Assembly (NCBI RefSeq): GCF_000158955.1
Contig: NZ_GG657757.1
Span: 4,449,290-4,513,289, forward strand
DNA: 64,000 nt
DNA from: Streptomyces viridochromogenes DSM 40736
GTDB taxonomy: Bacteria > Actinomycetota > Actinomycetes > Streptomycetales > Streptomycetaceae
Reading direction: 5' to 3'
The notes under the pieces: generated by a model
Told to the model about the DNA's origin: nothing
Databases searched by the model: none
What the model saw: only the letters and a program-made list of their open reading frames with translations
Translations under genes and position numbers: made by a program
Shown here: positions 25,118 to 33,034 of the stretch, piece by piece
Numbering within the stretch: position 1 is the stretch's first letter
Layout: each line of letters starts with the position of its first letter

Positions 25118-25810
25118 ATGGCGCGACAGGAGCGCGCGATCCGCACCCGGCGGACCATCCTGGAGGCGGCCGCGGCCGTCTTCGACGAACGTGGCTACAC
25201 CTCGGCGACCATCGGGGAGATCCTGGACCGGGCCGGGGTCACCAAGGGCGCGCTGTACTTCCATTTCGGCTCCAAGGAGGAGCTCGCGGTGGGGGTGTTC
25301 GAGGAGCAGCTCTCGATCGCGCTCCCGCCGCAGTCCAGCAAACTCCAGGAACTCGTCGACTCCGGGCTGGTGCTGGCCCGCCGGCTCCGGTCCGAACCGC
25401 TGGTGCGCGCCAGCGTGGGACTCGCCCTCGACCAGGGGGCCATGGACCTCGACCGCACCATGGCCTTCGGCATGTGGTTCGACCAGAACGTGCAGCGGCT
25501 CGCCGAGGCGAAGGCCCAGGGCGAACTGCTGCCGCACGTCGACGTGGCGGAGACGGCGGAGCTGCTGGTCGGCAGCTTCTCGGGGGTGCAGCTGCTGTCC
25601 CAGCTGCGCTGCCAGCGGCAGGATCTGGAGCGCCGTGTCGTCGTGCTGTTCGAACACTTCCTGCCGAGCATCGCCGTCCCCGCGGTCCTGGCCCGTCTCG
25701 ACATCTCGGCGGAGCGGGCGGAGCGGGTGCTGGCGGAGGGGCGGGAACAGGTGGGTGCCGTGCCGGCGCAGGCCTCGCCGGGGGCGGTGCGGGCTTCCTC
25801 GGCGACATAG
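25118..25810 (+). CDS. Gamma-butyrolactone/butenolide receptor (ArpA/ScbR-like TetR repressor)
   Basis: 230 aa from ATG 25118 with AGGAGG 6 bases upstream. The TetR domain (about 5-52) reads ERAIRTRRTILEAAAAVFDERGYTSATIGEILDRAGVTKGALYFHFGSKEELA, the classic ArpA signature. The ligand domain has SEPLVRASVGLALDQGAMDLDR and Trp120 (FGMWFDQNV), equivalent to ArpA Trp119, which is required for A-factor binding. The C-terminal tail is Ala/Gly rich. It is divergent from afsA, with an ARE in between, which predicts autorepression relieved by the signal. It is a better candidate for the true receptor than the paralogue at 20777. Confidence 0.93.
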   Translation: MARQERAIRTRRTILEAAAAVFDERGYTSATIGEILDRAGVTKGALYFHFGSKEELAVGVFEEQLSIALPPQSSKLQELVDSGLVLARRLRSEPLVRASVGLALDQGAMDLDRTMAFGMWFDQNVQRLAEAKAQGELLPHVDVAETAELLVGSFSGVQLLSQLRCQRQDLERRVVVLFEHFLPSIAVPAVLARLDISAERAERVLAEGREQVGAVPAQASPGAVRASSAT

Positions 25811-25883
25811 GGGCCGGTGACGGCAGAGGGCGGCGGGCAGGGCGGAACCGGCCTCGACGTCCTCGGGTCGGCTCCCGCACGAG

Positions 25884-25892
25884 TTGTCCACA
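25884..25892 (+). other. DnaA box (TTGTCCACA)
   Basis: A perfect match to the Streptomyces DnaA-box consensus in the 179-base gap between the receptor gene and the DUF2252 gene. A degenerate TTTTCCCCA follows at 25902-25910. A single box outside oriC may titrate DnaA or regulate transcription; this is inferred. Confidence 0.5.
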
Positions 25893-25989
25893 GTCGTGGA
25901 GTTTTCCCCAGGGTGTGACGCGTTTGGGCCGCCGGTTGTACGGTCGGCATGAGTTGCTGTTCGTGTGCGTGCGGGGGAAGGCGGTCGGT

Positions 25990-27423
25990 ATGACCAGGGC
26001 TGGAGCAGAGGGCGGGACCGGGGCGCAGGACGGGACGAGGCGTCGGCTGCCCCGGGTGCGAGGCTTCGCCGAATGGCCGCCCGAGGGCTCACCCAAGGAC
26101 GAGGGCAAGGCCCTGCGCAAGCGGATCCCCCGCGGCGCGCACGCCACGCTCGACCTGCACGCGTCCCGGCCCGACGCGGTGAGCGCGGTCGAGGAGTCGA
26201 ACCGCGGCAGGCTCCCCGAGCTCACCGCGATCCGGGTCGGCCGCATGGCCGCCACACCGTTCGCCTTCCTGCGCGGCGCGGCGGGCCTCATGGCGTACGA
26301 CCTGGCGCACACCCCCATGACCCGGATACGGGCGCAGATCTGCGGCGACGCGCACGCGGCCAACTTCGGCCTGTACGGCGACCCGCGTGGCGGACTCGTC
26401 ATCGATCTGAACGACTTCGACGAGACGGTGCGGGGCCCCTGGGAGTGGGACCTCAAGCGCCTCGTGGCCTCCCTGGTGCTCGCGGGCCGGGAGGCCGGTG
26501 CCGACGAGGACCGGTGCCGCAAGGCGGCCCAGGACGCGGTGGGCGCCTACCGCCGCACCATGCGGCTGCTGGCGAAGCTCTCGGTGCTGGACGCGTGGAA
26601 CGCCATCGCGGACGAGGAACTCGTCTCCCACACGGACGCCCACGACCTGGTCGGCACGCTGGAGCGGATCTCCGAGAAGGCCCGCCGCAACACCAGCGGC
26701 CGCTTCGCGGCCAAGTCGACGGAGGCCACCGAGGACGGCGGGCGCCGCTTCGTCGACGCCCCGCCGGTGCTGCGGCGGGTCCCGGACGCGGAGGCCGCGG
26801 CGGTGGCGGCGTCCCTGGAGGAGTACGTCGGCACGCTGTCCGAGGACCGCCTGCCGCTGCTCGCCCGGCACGCGGTGCATGACGTGGCGTTCCGGGTCGT
26901 GGGCACCGGCAGCGTCGGCACCCGGTCCTACGTCGTCCTGCTGCTGGACCACCGGGGTGAGCCGCTGGTGCTCCAGGTGAAGGAGGCGCGGCCGTCGGCA
27001 CTGGTGCCGCATCTGGTGACGGCCGGTTTCGAAGCGCCGCAGGCCGAGCACGCGGGCCGGCGGGTCGTGCTCGGCCAGAAGCGGATGCAGGTCGTCAGCG
27101 ACATACTGCTCGGCTGGACGACGGTCGACGGACGCCCCTTCCAGGTCCGCCAGTTCCGCAACCGCAAGGGCAGCGTCGACCCGGCCGCTCTCGCCGCCGA
27201 CCAGATGGACGACTACGGCCGCATGACCGGCGCGTTGCTGGCCCGCGCCCACTCCCACAGCGTCGATCCGCGGCTCGTCGCGGGGTACTGCGGGAAGAGC
27301 GATGAGCTGGACGAGGCGATGGCGGGGTTCGCCTTGGCCTACGCGGATCGGACCGAGGCGGACCATTCCGACCTGGTCACGGCGGTCCGGGAGGGTCGGA
27401 TCGCGGCGGAGATGGGTGTCTGA
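25990..27423 (+). CDS. DUF2252 family protein
   Basis: 477 aa from ATG 25990, with GGGGAAGG about 10 bases upstream. Kinase-like fold features of the DUF2252 family include RIRAQICGDAHAANFGLYG (a HRD-like loop, GDxHxxN) and VIDLNDFDETVRGPWEWDLKRL (a DFG-like D-F-D-E motif), as in aminoglycoside-phosphotransferase-type folds. A Lys in VVQVKEA-like context (VLQVKEARPSAL) may bind phosphate. No signal peptide or TM segment. The substrate is unknown; such proteins are widespread in actinobacteria. The first 50 residues are Gly/Arg rich and probably disordered. It stands alone between the signalling cluster and the J-domain-like gene. Confidence 0.88.
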   Translation: MTRAGAEGGTGAQDGTRRRLPRVRGFAEWPPEGSPKDEGKALRKRIPRGAHATLDLHASRPDAVSAVEESNRGRLPELTAIRVGRMAATPFAFLRGAAGLMAYDLAHTPMTRIRAQICGDAHAANFGLYGDPRGGLVIDLNDFDETVRGPWEWDLKRLVASLVLAGREAGADEDRCRKAAQDAVGAYRRTMRLLAKLSVLDAWNAIADEELVSHTDAHDLVGTLERISEKARRNTSGRFAAKSTEATEDGGRRFVDAPPVLRRVPDAEAAAVAASLEEYVGTLSEDRLPLLARHAVHDVAFRVVGTGSVGTRSYVVLLLDHRGEPLVLQVKEARPSALVPHLVTAGFEAPQAEHAGRRVVLGQKRMQVVSDILLGWTTVDGRPFQVRQFRNRKGSVDPAALAADQMDDYGRMTGALLARAHSHSVDPRLVAGYCGKSDELDEAMAGFALAYADRTEADHSDLVTAVREGRIAAEMGV

Positions 27424-27562
27424 GCCTGCTGCGGGCATCAGCCGCGGGCGGCGCCCCGCTGCGCCGGGGTCGCGCAACGTGCGGGCTGCGACGGGGCCGG
27501 GCGCGCCGGGTGGCAGGAGCACGGGCACCGGCACTCACGCGACCGTGACCTAGGCTGGTCGG

Positions 27563-28378
27563 GTGACGACCCCGGAAGCTGAGCAGGATGGTGGCGACGC
27601 CGCCCGGCCCGAGGCACGCCTGGAGCGCGCCGTACGGGCCGCCGAGCAGGCGCTGATCGAGTACGAGATCGCGGTGGAGACCTTCCGCGTCGAGATCGAG
27701 AACTTCTCCCGCCTGCACGAACAGAAGCTCGGCCCGCTCTACGCCCGGCTGGAGGAGTTGGACGCCCGGATCCTCGAGGCCCGGGCGGCCCGCAGCGGCG
27801 ACCCCGACGACCGGCGCCGGGCGGAAGAGGCCCGGGCCCGCCTCGCACCGATCCCCGGCGTCGAGGAGCTGCTGCACGGCTGGATGGACGACAGCGGCCT
27901 GTTCCCGGAGTCCGTGGCGATGCTCACGGACCAGGCGGTCCGGCCACCGCGGCGGGTCCGCCCCAGCGAGGAGGCCCGCAAGCTCTACCGCGACCTCGCC
28001 CGCAAGGCCCACCCCGACCTGGCCCAGGAGGAGAAGGAACGCGCGCGGCGCGAGGAGTTCATCACCCGGGTGAACGCCGCCTACGCCCGGGGCGACGAGG
28101 CGGAGCTGCGCGAGCTCGCCGAGGAGTGGGCCGCGGGGCCCGAGCTGAAGTGGGGCCCGAGCCGCGCCGAGGAGCTCTACGCCCGGCTCGAATGGCTCGC
28201 CCAGCGCAAGGAGCTGCTCGCCCTGCTCGCCAAGGAGCTGGAGGAGAGCGCCATAGGCCACATGCTCCAGCTGGCCCCGGACGACCCGGACGGTCTCCTG
28301 GACGAGATCGGGCAGCAGCTGCGCACCCAGGTCACCGAGCGCGAGAACGAGCTGGCCGGGCTGCTCACGGAGGGCTGA
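27563..28378 (+). CDS. J-domain-like protein with coiled-coil N-terminus
   Basis: 271 aa from GTG 27563. A long helical N-terminal region (about 15-85) is rich in Glu/Arg heptads (LERAVRAAEQALIEYEIAVETF). Around residues 130-185 is a J-domain-like helix pair with the diagnostic HPD tripeptide: ARKLYRDLARKAHPDLAQEE, then FITRVNAAYARGDEAEL. A C-terminal helical section follows. J-domains stimulate DnaK ATPase; no DnaK, DnaJ or GrpE gene is nearby, so the client is unknown. A TAGGCT -10-like box only 6 bases before the GTG suggests a leaderless transcript. Confidence 0.75.
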   Translation: MTTPEAEQDGGDAARPEARLERAVRAAEQALIEYEIAVETFRVEIENFSRLHEQKLGPLYARLEELDARILEARAARSGDPDDRRRAEEARARLAPIPGVEELLHGWMDDSGLFPESVAMLTDQAVRPPRRVRPSEEARKLYRDLARKAHPDLAQEEKERARREEFITRVNAAYARGDEAELRELAEEWAAGPELKWGPSRAEELYARLEWLAQRKELLALLAKELEESAIGHMLQLAPDDPDGLLDEIGQQLRTQVTERENELAGLLTEG

Positions 28379-28425
28379 GCCGCGTCCCGTCCGGCCCGCG
28401 GGCCGGTTCGGGTAGCGTCGGGCGC

Positions 28426-28773
28426 ATGAGTTTTGGAGCTGGTGTGCCCACGGTCGCGGTCGCGGACCTCAAGGACGGCGACTTCCTGCTGGACGTCCGC
28501 GAGGACGACGAATGGAAGGCGGGTCACGCCGAGGGGGCGCTGCACATCCCCCTCAGTGATTTCGTCGCCCGCTACGGCGAGCTGACCGAGGCCGCCCCGC
28601 AGGACGGCCGGGTCCATGTCATCTGCCGCTCCGGCGGCCGTTCCGCCCAGGTCACGATGTACCTGGCCCAGCAGGGCATCGACGCCGTGAACGTCGACGG
28701 CGGCATGCAGGTGTGGGAGGCGGCGGGCCGCGCCGTGGTGACGGACGACGGTCAGCCGGGGTTCGTGCTGTAG
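28426..28773 (+). CDS. Single-domain rhodanese-like sulfurtransferase
   Basis: 115 aa from ATG 28426. A single rhodanese domain: LLDVREDDEWKAGHAEGALHIPLSDF (CH2A-like signature) and the active-site loop VICRSGGRSAQV, with the persulfide-forming Cys followed by RSGGRS. The C-terminal YLAQQGIDAVNVDGGMQVWEAAG matches the family closely. It may supply sulfane sulfur to an unidentified acceptor. TAGCGT at 28413-28418 is only 7 bases from the ATG and no RBS is visible, so a leaderless mRNA is likely. It is convergent with the acyl-CoA dehydrogenase gene, 19 bases apart. Confidence 0.93.
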   Translation: MSFGAGVPTVAVADLKDGDFLLDVREDDEWKAGHAEGALHIPLSDFVARYGELTEAAPQDGRVHVICRSGGRSAQVTMYLAQQGIDAVNVDGGMQVWEAAGRAVVTDDGQPGFVL

Positions 28774-28792
28774 CGGCGGTTCGCCGCACCCT

Positions 28793-29926
28793 TCAGGCCG
28801 GCGGGTGGGCCGCCAGCAGGTCGCCCAGGGCCTCCTCGTGTGCCGCCGCCGGGCCGAGCGACAGCTCCAGGTGCTTGGCCCAGGCGTGGTAGCGGTGCAG
28901 GGGATAGTCGACGTCGGCGCCGAACCCGCCGTGCAGATGCTGCGCGGTCTGTACGACCCGTCGTACGCCCTCCGCCGCCCAGATCTTGGCGACGGCGACG
29001 TCACCGGTGGCGGGCAGCGCGCCCGGGGCCCCCGAGGCGAGCCGCCAGGCGGCCTGCCACAGGGTGGCCTCCATCGCGCGCAGGTCGATGTAGCGGTCGG
29101 CGGCCTGCACGGCGACGGCCTGGAAGGTGGCGATCGGGAAGCCGAACTGCTCCCGCTCGCCCGTGTACTCCCCGGTCATCCGCAGCACCCGCTCTCCCAG
29201 CCCGAGCGCCAGCGCGCAGGTGCCGGTGGCCAGCAGGTCCCGCAGCCACTCCCACGCGCCGTCGGCGTCGATCACGTCCCGGGCCGCGAGCCGCGTCGAC
29301 TGAAGCCGCAGTTCGCCGAGCCGCTCGCCGCTGGTGGAGAACTGCTCGGCGAGGTCCACCCCCTGGTGCCCGCGCGGGACCAGGGCCAGCAGGGTCCGGC
29401 CGGACCCCGTGTGCGCGGGGACGACCGTGACGTCCGCGTCGTAGGCCCAGGGCACCGCTGTCTGCACTCCGTCCAGCACCCAGGTGCCGCCGTCCTGCCG
29501 TGCGGTCACGGCGAGCTCGGCCGGGTCGTGGCCGGTGCGGCCGTGCGCGGCGACGGTCAGCACGAGCTCGCCCCGGCCGGCCGGGGCCAGCAGGGCCACC
29601 CTGGCCTCCTCGCCGCCGTGGGCCTGTATCACCGCGGCGGCAGCGCTGCTCTCCAGCAGCGGCACCCTGGCCAGCACCTTCGCCGACTCCCGCAGCACCA
29701 GGCAGAGGGCGATGGCGTCCAGGCCCGCCCCGCCGTAGCGCGCGTCCAGCAGCAGGCTGAGCAGGTCCGCGTCGGCGAGCCTGGCCCACAGGGCGCGGTC
29801 GCAGGAGTCGGCGACGGCGCCCCGGGTGAGGGCCGGGCTGGGCACGGCGTCCGGCGCGACCCCGGCGAACACGCCCTTCGCCGCCTCGGCCGCCGCCTGC
29901 TGCTCCTCGGTGAAGGTGAAGTCCAC
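28793..29926 (-). CDS. Acyl-CoA dehydrogenase (FadE type, steroid-degradation-like)
   Basis: 377 aa from GTG 29926, preceded by GAAGGA; an in-frame start at 29971 would lie inside the operator. Flavoprotein fold: N-terminal helical domain (FTFTEEQQAAAEAAKGVFAG), middle domain (VLDGVQTAVPWAYDADVTVV) and C-terminal helical domain (RMTGEYTGEREQFGFPIATFQAVAVQAADRYIDL; AQHLHGGFGADVDYPLHRYHAWAKHLEL). The usual catalytic Glu position is not certain. Proteins of this shorter type often act as one half of alpha2beta2 FadE complexes in sterol side-chain breakdown. The KstR-like operator 48 bases upstream supports that. No partner FadE is in the window. Confidence 0.88.
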   Translation of the reverse strand: MDFTFTEEQQAAAEAAKGVFAGVAPDAVPSPALTRGAVADSCDRALWARLADADLLSLLLDARYGGAGLDAIALCLVLRESAKVLARVPLLESSAAAAVIQAHGGEEARVALLAPAGRGELVLTVAAHGRTGHDPAELAVTARQDGGTWVLDGVQTAVPWAYDADVTVVPAHTGSGRTLLALVPRGHQGVDLAEQFSTSGERLGELRLQSTRLAARDVIDADGAWEWLRDLLATGTCALALGLGERVLRMTGEYTGEREQFGFPIATFQAVAVQAADRYIDLRAMEATLWQAAWRLASGAPGALPATGDVAVAKIWAAEGVRRVVQTAQHLHGGFGADVDYPLHRYHAWAKHLELSLGPAAAHEEALGDLLAAHPPA

Positions 29927-29973
29927 GGTGGCTGTCCTTCCGGCCGGTCCCGTTGAGCTGACGGGCCGCAAGA

Positions 29974-29987
29974 TAGAACAGGTTCTA
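29974..29987. promoter_or_regulatory. KstR-like operator (TAGAACAGGTTCTA)
   Basis: A 14-base dyad with 6-bp perfect arms (TAGAAC and GTTCTA) and a 2-base spacer. It fits TnnAACnnGTTnnA, the motif of the TetR-family cholesterol regulator KstR as I recall it from mycobacteria. It lies 48 bases upstream of the acyl-CoA dehydrogenase GTG. Confidence 0.65.
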
Positions 29988-30216
29988 GAAGAAGGGAATG
30001 GGCGTGCGGCGGGCGCCGTAGGGTGTCACTCCTGTGCCGCTTCCGCGGTGTGGCGACGGCCACGGCGGGGACCGGCGGGCAGGGGCTGTGCCGGGGTGGG
30101 CGGCCTGAGTACCGTTCCCGTGCCGACGCCGCGCAGCGGTTGCGCGGGCGGTACGACGCCCTCGCGGCCGGCCGGGCGGACGGAACGACGGACCGGGATC
30201 GGGGAACGGGGCGGAA

Positions 30217-31083
30217 TTGGACGCGTACGACGAGGGCGCGAACGCCCGGCACGGGCCGGACGAGCCGGTCGGGCGGAGCGCGCCGGCCGACCAGGTCCTG
30301 TCCGTCGCCGCGTCGGCCGAGCCTCTCGACCAGGGCCCGCCTCTCGACCAGGGCTTGCCTCCCGACCAGGGCTTGCCTCCCGACCAGGGTCCGCCTCTCG
30401 ACCAGGGCCCGCCCGTGGACCCCCGCTCGGGCATAGCCGCGCTCTCCCTCCCCGGTCAGATCGTCGTCGTCCTGGCCCTCGCGGTCGTCGCGGTCGGGGT
30501 TTGTGTGCACCTCGGGATGACCTTCCTGCACGTCGCGCCGACGAACACCGTCACCAGGGAGCACGGCAAGGCCGTGGACGACTGGATCTACCCGGAGTTC
30601 GAGCAGAACTGGAAGCTCTTCGCGCCCAACCCGCTCCAGCAGAACATCTCCATCCAGGCGCGCGCCGAGGTCCGGGACGGGGAGGGCGGGACGGTGACCA
30701 CCGGCTGGTACGACCTGTCCGCCGAGGACGGCCGGGCCATCGACGGCAATCTGCTGCCCAGCCACACCCAGCAGAACGAGCTGCGCCGCGCCTGGGACTT
30801 CTTCCTCGCGACGCACGACACCGAGAACCGTCCGGTGGGCCTGCGCGGCTCGCTCTCCGAGACGTATCTGCGCCGGATCGTGGAGCTGCGTCTCGACCGC
30901 GACGACGCGGTGCGGGCCGCGACCGGGGGCGGCGGCGCCGTCGAGCGCGTCCAGGTCCGGTCGCGCACCAGCAACGTGCCCCCGCCGGAATGGAGCCGGG
31001 AGAAGGTCTCCACGACACCGTCCTACCGCGAGCTGCCGTGGTGGCCGGTGCCGGCGGCCGGGGCCGGGGGAGGCGCGCGGTGA
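30217..31083 (+). CDS. DUF5819 family membrane-anchored protein
   Basis: 288 aa if started at TTG 30217, the first start available in this open frame; the start is weakly supported because no clear RBS is seen. An acidic N-terminal tail contains five to six PLDQG/PPDQG repeats. One TM helix lies at about residues 78-101 (IVVVLALAVVAVGVCVHLGM). An extracellular domain with TNTVTREHGKAVDDWIYPEFEQNWKLFAPNPLQQNISIQARAEV follows, which is the DUF5819 core. Its stop overlaps the GTG of an HTTM protein. DUF5819 and HTTM genes form a conserved pair in Streptomyces, probably one membrane complex (inference). Confidence 0.8.
   Translation: MDAYDEGANARHGPDEPVGRSAPADQVLSVAASAEPLDQGPPLDQGLPPDQGLPPDQGPPLDQGPPVDPRSGIAALSLPGQIVVVLALAVVAVGVCVHLGMTFLHVAPTNTVTREHGKAVDDWIYPEFEQNWKLFAPNPLQQNISIQARAEVRDGEGGTVTTGWYDLSAEDGRAIDGNLLPSHTQQNELRRAWDFFLATHDTENRPVGLRGSLSETYLRRIVELRLDRDDAVRAATGGGGAVERVQVRSRTSNVPPPEWSREKVSTTPSYRELPWWPVPAAGAGGGAR
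30328..30414 (+). repeat. Tandem 18-bp coding repeats in the DUF5819 gene
   Basis: About five consecutive 18-base units of the type CTCGACCAGGGCCCGCCT encode (P/L)(P/L)DQG(P/L) in the cytoplasmic tail. Units differ at one to three bases. The number of units is likely to vary between strains. Confidence 0.9.
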
Positions 31084-32291
31084 ACCGCTTCTCCCTGGCC
31101 GTCTCGCGCGGCATAGCCCGCGTCACCGAGGCCGCCCTCGGCCCCTACCAGACCGCCGTGATCCGTATCGGTTTCAGCGCGACCTGGCTGCTGTTCCTGC
31201 TGCGCGAGCTCCCTCACCGCAGCGAGCTCTACGGCCCCGACGGGCCCTGGAGCTGGGGTCTCGCCGAGCAGCTGATCAGGGCCAACGAGGCCTTCACCGT
31301 CCTGATGTGGTCGGACGGCCGGATCTGGTTCGAGATCGTCTACGCGCTCGCGATCCTCTCCAGTGCCCTGCTGCTGCTGGGCTGGCGCACCCGCACCATG
31401 TCGGTGGTGTTCATGGTCGGTGTGCTGTCCCTGCAGAACCGCAGCGTCTTCGTGGGCGACGGCGGCGACAACGTGCTGCACCTGATGTCGGTCTACCTGG
31501 TGTTCACGCGCTGCGCCCAGGTGTGGTCGCTGGACGCCCGGCGGGCCGCCCGCGCCCGGGCGGCACGCGAGCGGGGCGAGCGCGTCACCGACCGGACCGG
31601 CCCTGCCCTGTGGTGCGTGTCCGGGTTCGTGCTGATCGCGGTCACCCTGGCCGGGCGGATGGAGGGCGACTGGCTCATACCGGCGCTGCTGTGGACGGTG
31701 TGGGCGGCACAGGCCCTGTGGTGGCTGGCCGGCCGCCGGGCGACGTCCGGTGAGCCGCGGATCCTGCTCGACGTCGTCGCCGGCATCGTGCACAACGGTG
31801 CCCTGCTCGTGATCATGGCCGAGGCGTGCCTGATCTACGCGACGGCCGGCTGGTACAAGATCCAGGGCTCCCGCTGGCAGGACGGCACCGCGGTCTACTA
31901 TCCGCTCCACCTGGAGTACTTCTCGCCCTGGCCGGCCCTCGCCGACCTGCTGTCCGCGAGCGGCACGCTCGTGATGCTCGTGACCTACGGAACGGTCCTC
32001 GTGCAGGTCGCCTTCCCGTTCACGCTGTTCAACCGGCGGGTGAAGAACGTCCTGCTGGCACTCATGATCACCGAGCACGCCGTGATCGCCGTCGTGCTCG
32101 GCCTGCCGTTCTTCTCGCTGGCGATGATCGCGGCGGACGCGGTGTTCCTGCCGACGTCCTTCCTGCGCCGCCTGGGCGGCTGGGCGTCCCGCGCGCGTGA
32201 CCGCCTCCTCCGCCGCGGCGGGCGCACGCCGGTCCCCGAGCAGCACGCCCCCGAGAGCCCCGAGACCACGCACGTAGGCTTCGGGACATGA
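31080..32291 (+). CDS. HTTM domain membrane protein (vitamin K-dependent carboxylase-like)
   Basis: 403 aa from GTG 31080, overlapping the DUF5819 stop (GTGA). Around eight membrane helices match the HTTM (horizontally transferred transmembrane) family related to gamma-glutamyl carboxylase. Conserved family features are visible: RIGFSATWLLFLLRELPHRSELYGPDGPWSW, WRTRTMSVVFMVGVLSLQNRS, GDGGDNVLHLMSVYLVFTRC and YATAGWYKIQGSRWQDGTAVYYPLH. Reaction and substrate are unknown. The last 30 residues are charged. Its stop overlaps the ATG of the rRNA methyltransferase-like gene, making a three-gene coupled set. Confidence 0.9.
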   Translation: MNRFSLAVSRGIARVTEAALGPYQTAVIRIGFSATWLLFLLRELPHRSELYGPDGPWSWGLAEQLIRANEAFTVLMWSDGRIWFEIVYALAILSSALLLLGWRTRTMSVVFMVGVLSLQNRSVFVGDGGDNVLHLMSVYLVFTRCAQVWSLDARRAARARAARERGERVTDRTGPALWCVSGFVLIAVTLAGRMEGDWLIPALLWTVWAAQALWWLAGRRATSGEPRILLDVVAGIVHNGALLVIMAEACLIYATAGWYKIQGSRWQDGTAVYYPLHLEYFSPWPALADLLSASGTLVMLVTYGTVLVQVAFPFTLFNRRVKNVLLALMITEHAVIAVVLGLPFFSLAMIAADAVFLPTSFLRRLGGWASRARDRLLRRGGRTPVPEQHAPESPETTHVGFGT

Positions 32292-33034
32292 CCGACCCCG
32301 TCCCCGTCTGGCACCGGCTCGCCGGCAGCACCGTCCTGCTCGACGGCTTCCACGCCCTCAAGCACGCCGTGCGGTTCGGCGCCGAGGTGCCGGTGGCGGT
32401 CACCGCCGACCGGGCGGCCACGCTCGCCCTCGCCGACGAACTGGCCCCGGACGTCCGGGACGCGCTGGCCGACCTGCTGACGGAGGTGCCGCACGAGACG
32501 TACACGTCGTTCGTGCCGCGCCCGCATCCCACGGCGGTGGCGGCCCTGGCGGTACGGCCGTCCCGCGAGTCCCACCTCGCACGGCTCGCGCACACCCCGC
32601 GTACGGCCCCGGTCGTGGTCCTCGACAACCCGCGCAACCTCGGCAACGCGGGGGCGGTGATCCGCCTGGCCGCCGGTTTCGGCGCGACCGGCGTGGTGAC
32701 GACGGGCACGGTCGACCCCTGGCACCCGACGGTCGTACGCGGCGGGGCGGGCCTGCACTTCGCGACGGCGGTGGAACGGCTGGAGGTCGCCGACCTGCCG
32801 GCCGGCCCACTGTTCGCCCTCGACCCGGAGGGCGACGACATCCGGTCCACCAAGCTCCCGGACGACGCCGTCCTCGCCTTCGGCTCAGAACGCACGGGCC
32901 TGTCGCCGGAACTCCGCGCCCGCGCGGACCACCTGCTGTCCCTCCCGATGCGCCCGCAGGTCAGCAGCTACAACCTCGCGACCAGTGTGGCCATGACCCT
33001 GTACCACTGGAGCTGCGGTGGGTTCGAGTTGTAG
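32288..33034 (+). CDS. TrmH/SpoU family RNA 2'-O-methyltransferase
   Basis: 248 aa from ATG 32288 (ATGA overlap). The SPOUT knot motifs are present in the C-terminal half: VVVLDNPRNLGNAGAVIRLAAGFGA (motif 1 with catalytic-type Asn/Arg), LAFGSERTGLSPEL (motif 2) and LPMRPQVSSYNLATSVAMTLYHW (motif 3, AdoMet-binding knot). The N-terminal 100 residues resemble the substrate-binding region of rRNA/tRNA methylases, with HALKHAVRFGAEVPVAVTADR. The target nucleotide is unknown. Confidence 0.93.
   Translation: MTDPVPVWHRLAGSTVLLDGFHALKHAVRFGAEVPVAVTADRAATLALADELAPDVRDALADLLTEVPHETYTSFVPRPHPTAVAALAVRPSRESHLARLAHTPRTAPVVVLDNPRNLGNAGAVIRLAAGFGATGVVTTGTVDPWHPTVVRGGAGLHFATAVERLEVADLPAGPLFALDPEGDDIRSTKLPDDAVLAFGSERTGLSPELRARADHLLSLPMRPQVSSYNLATSVAMTLYHWSCGGFEL

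Noticed and set aside
30328..30414. Regularly spaced repeats considered as a CRISPR array
   Set aside because: Units are 18 bp, contiguous without spacers, and encode an in-frame hexapeptide; no cas gene is present. The same applies to 48355-48440.
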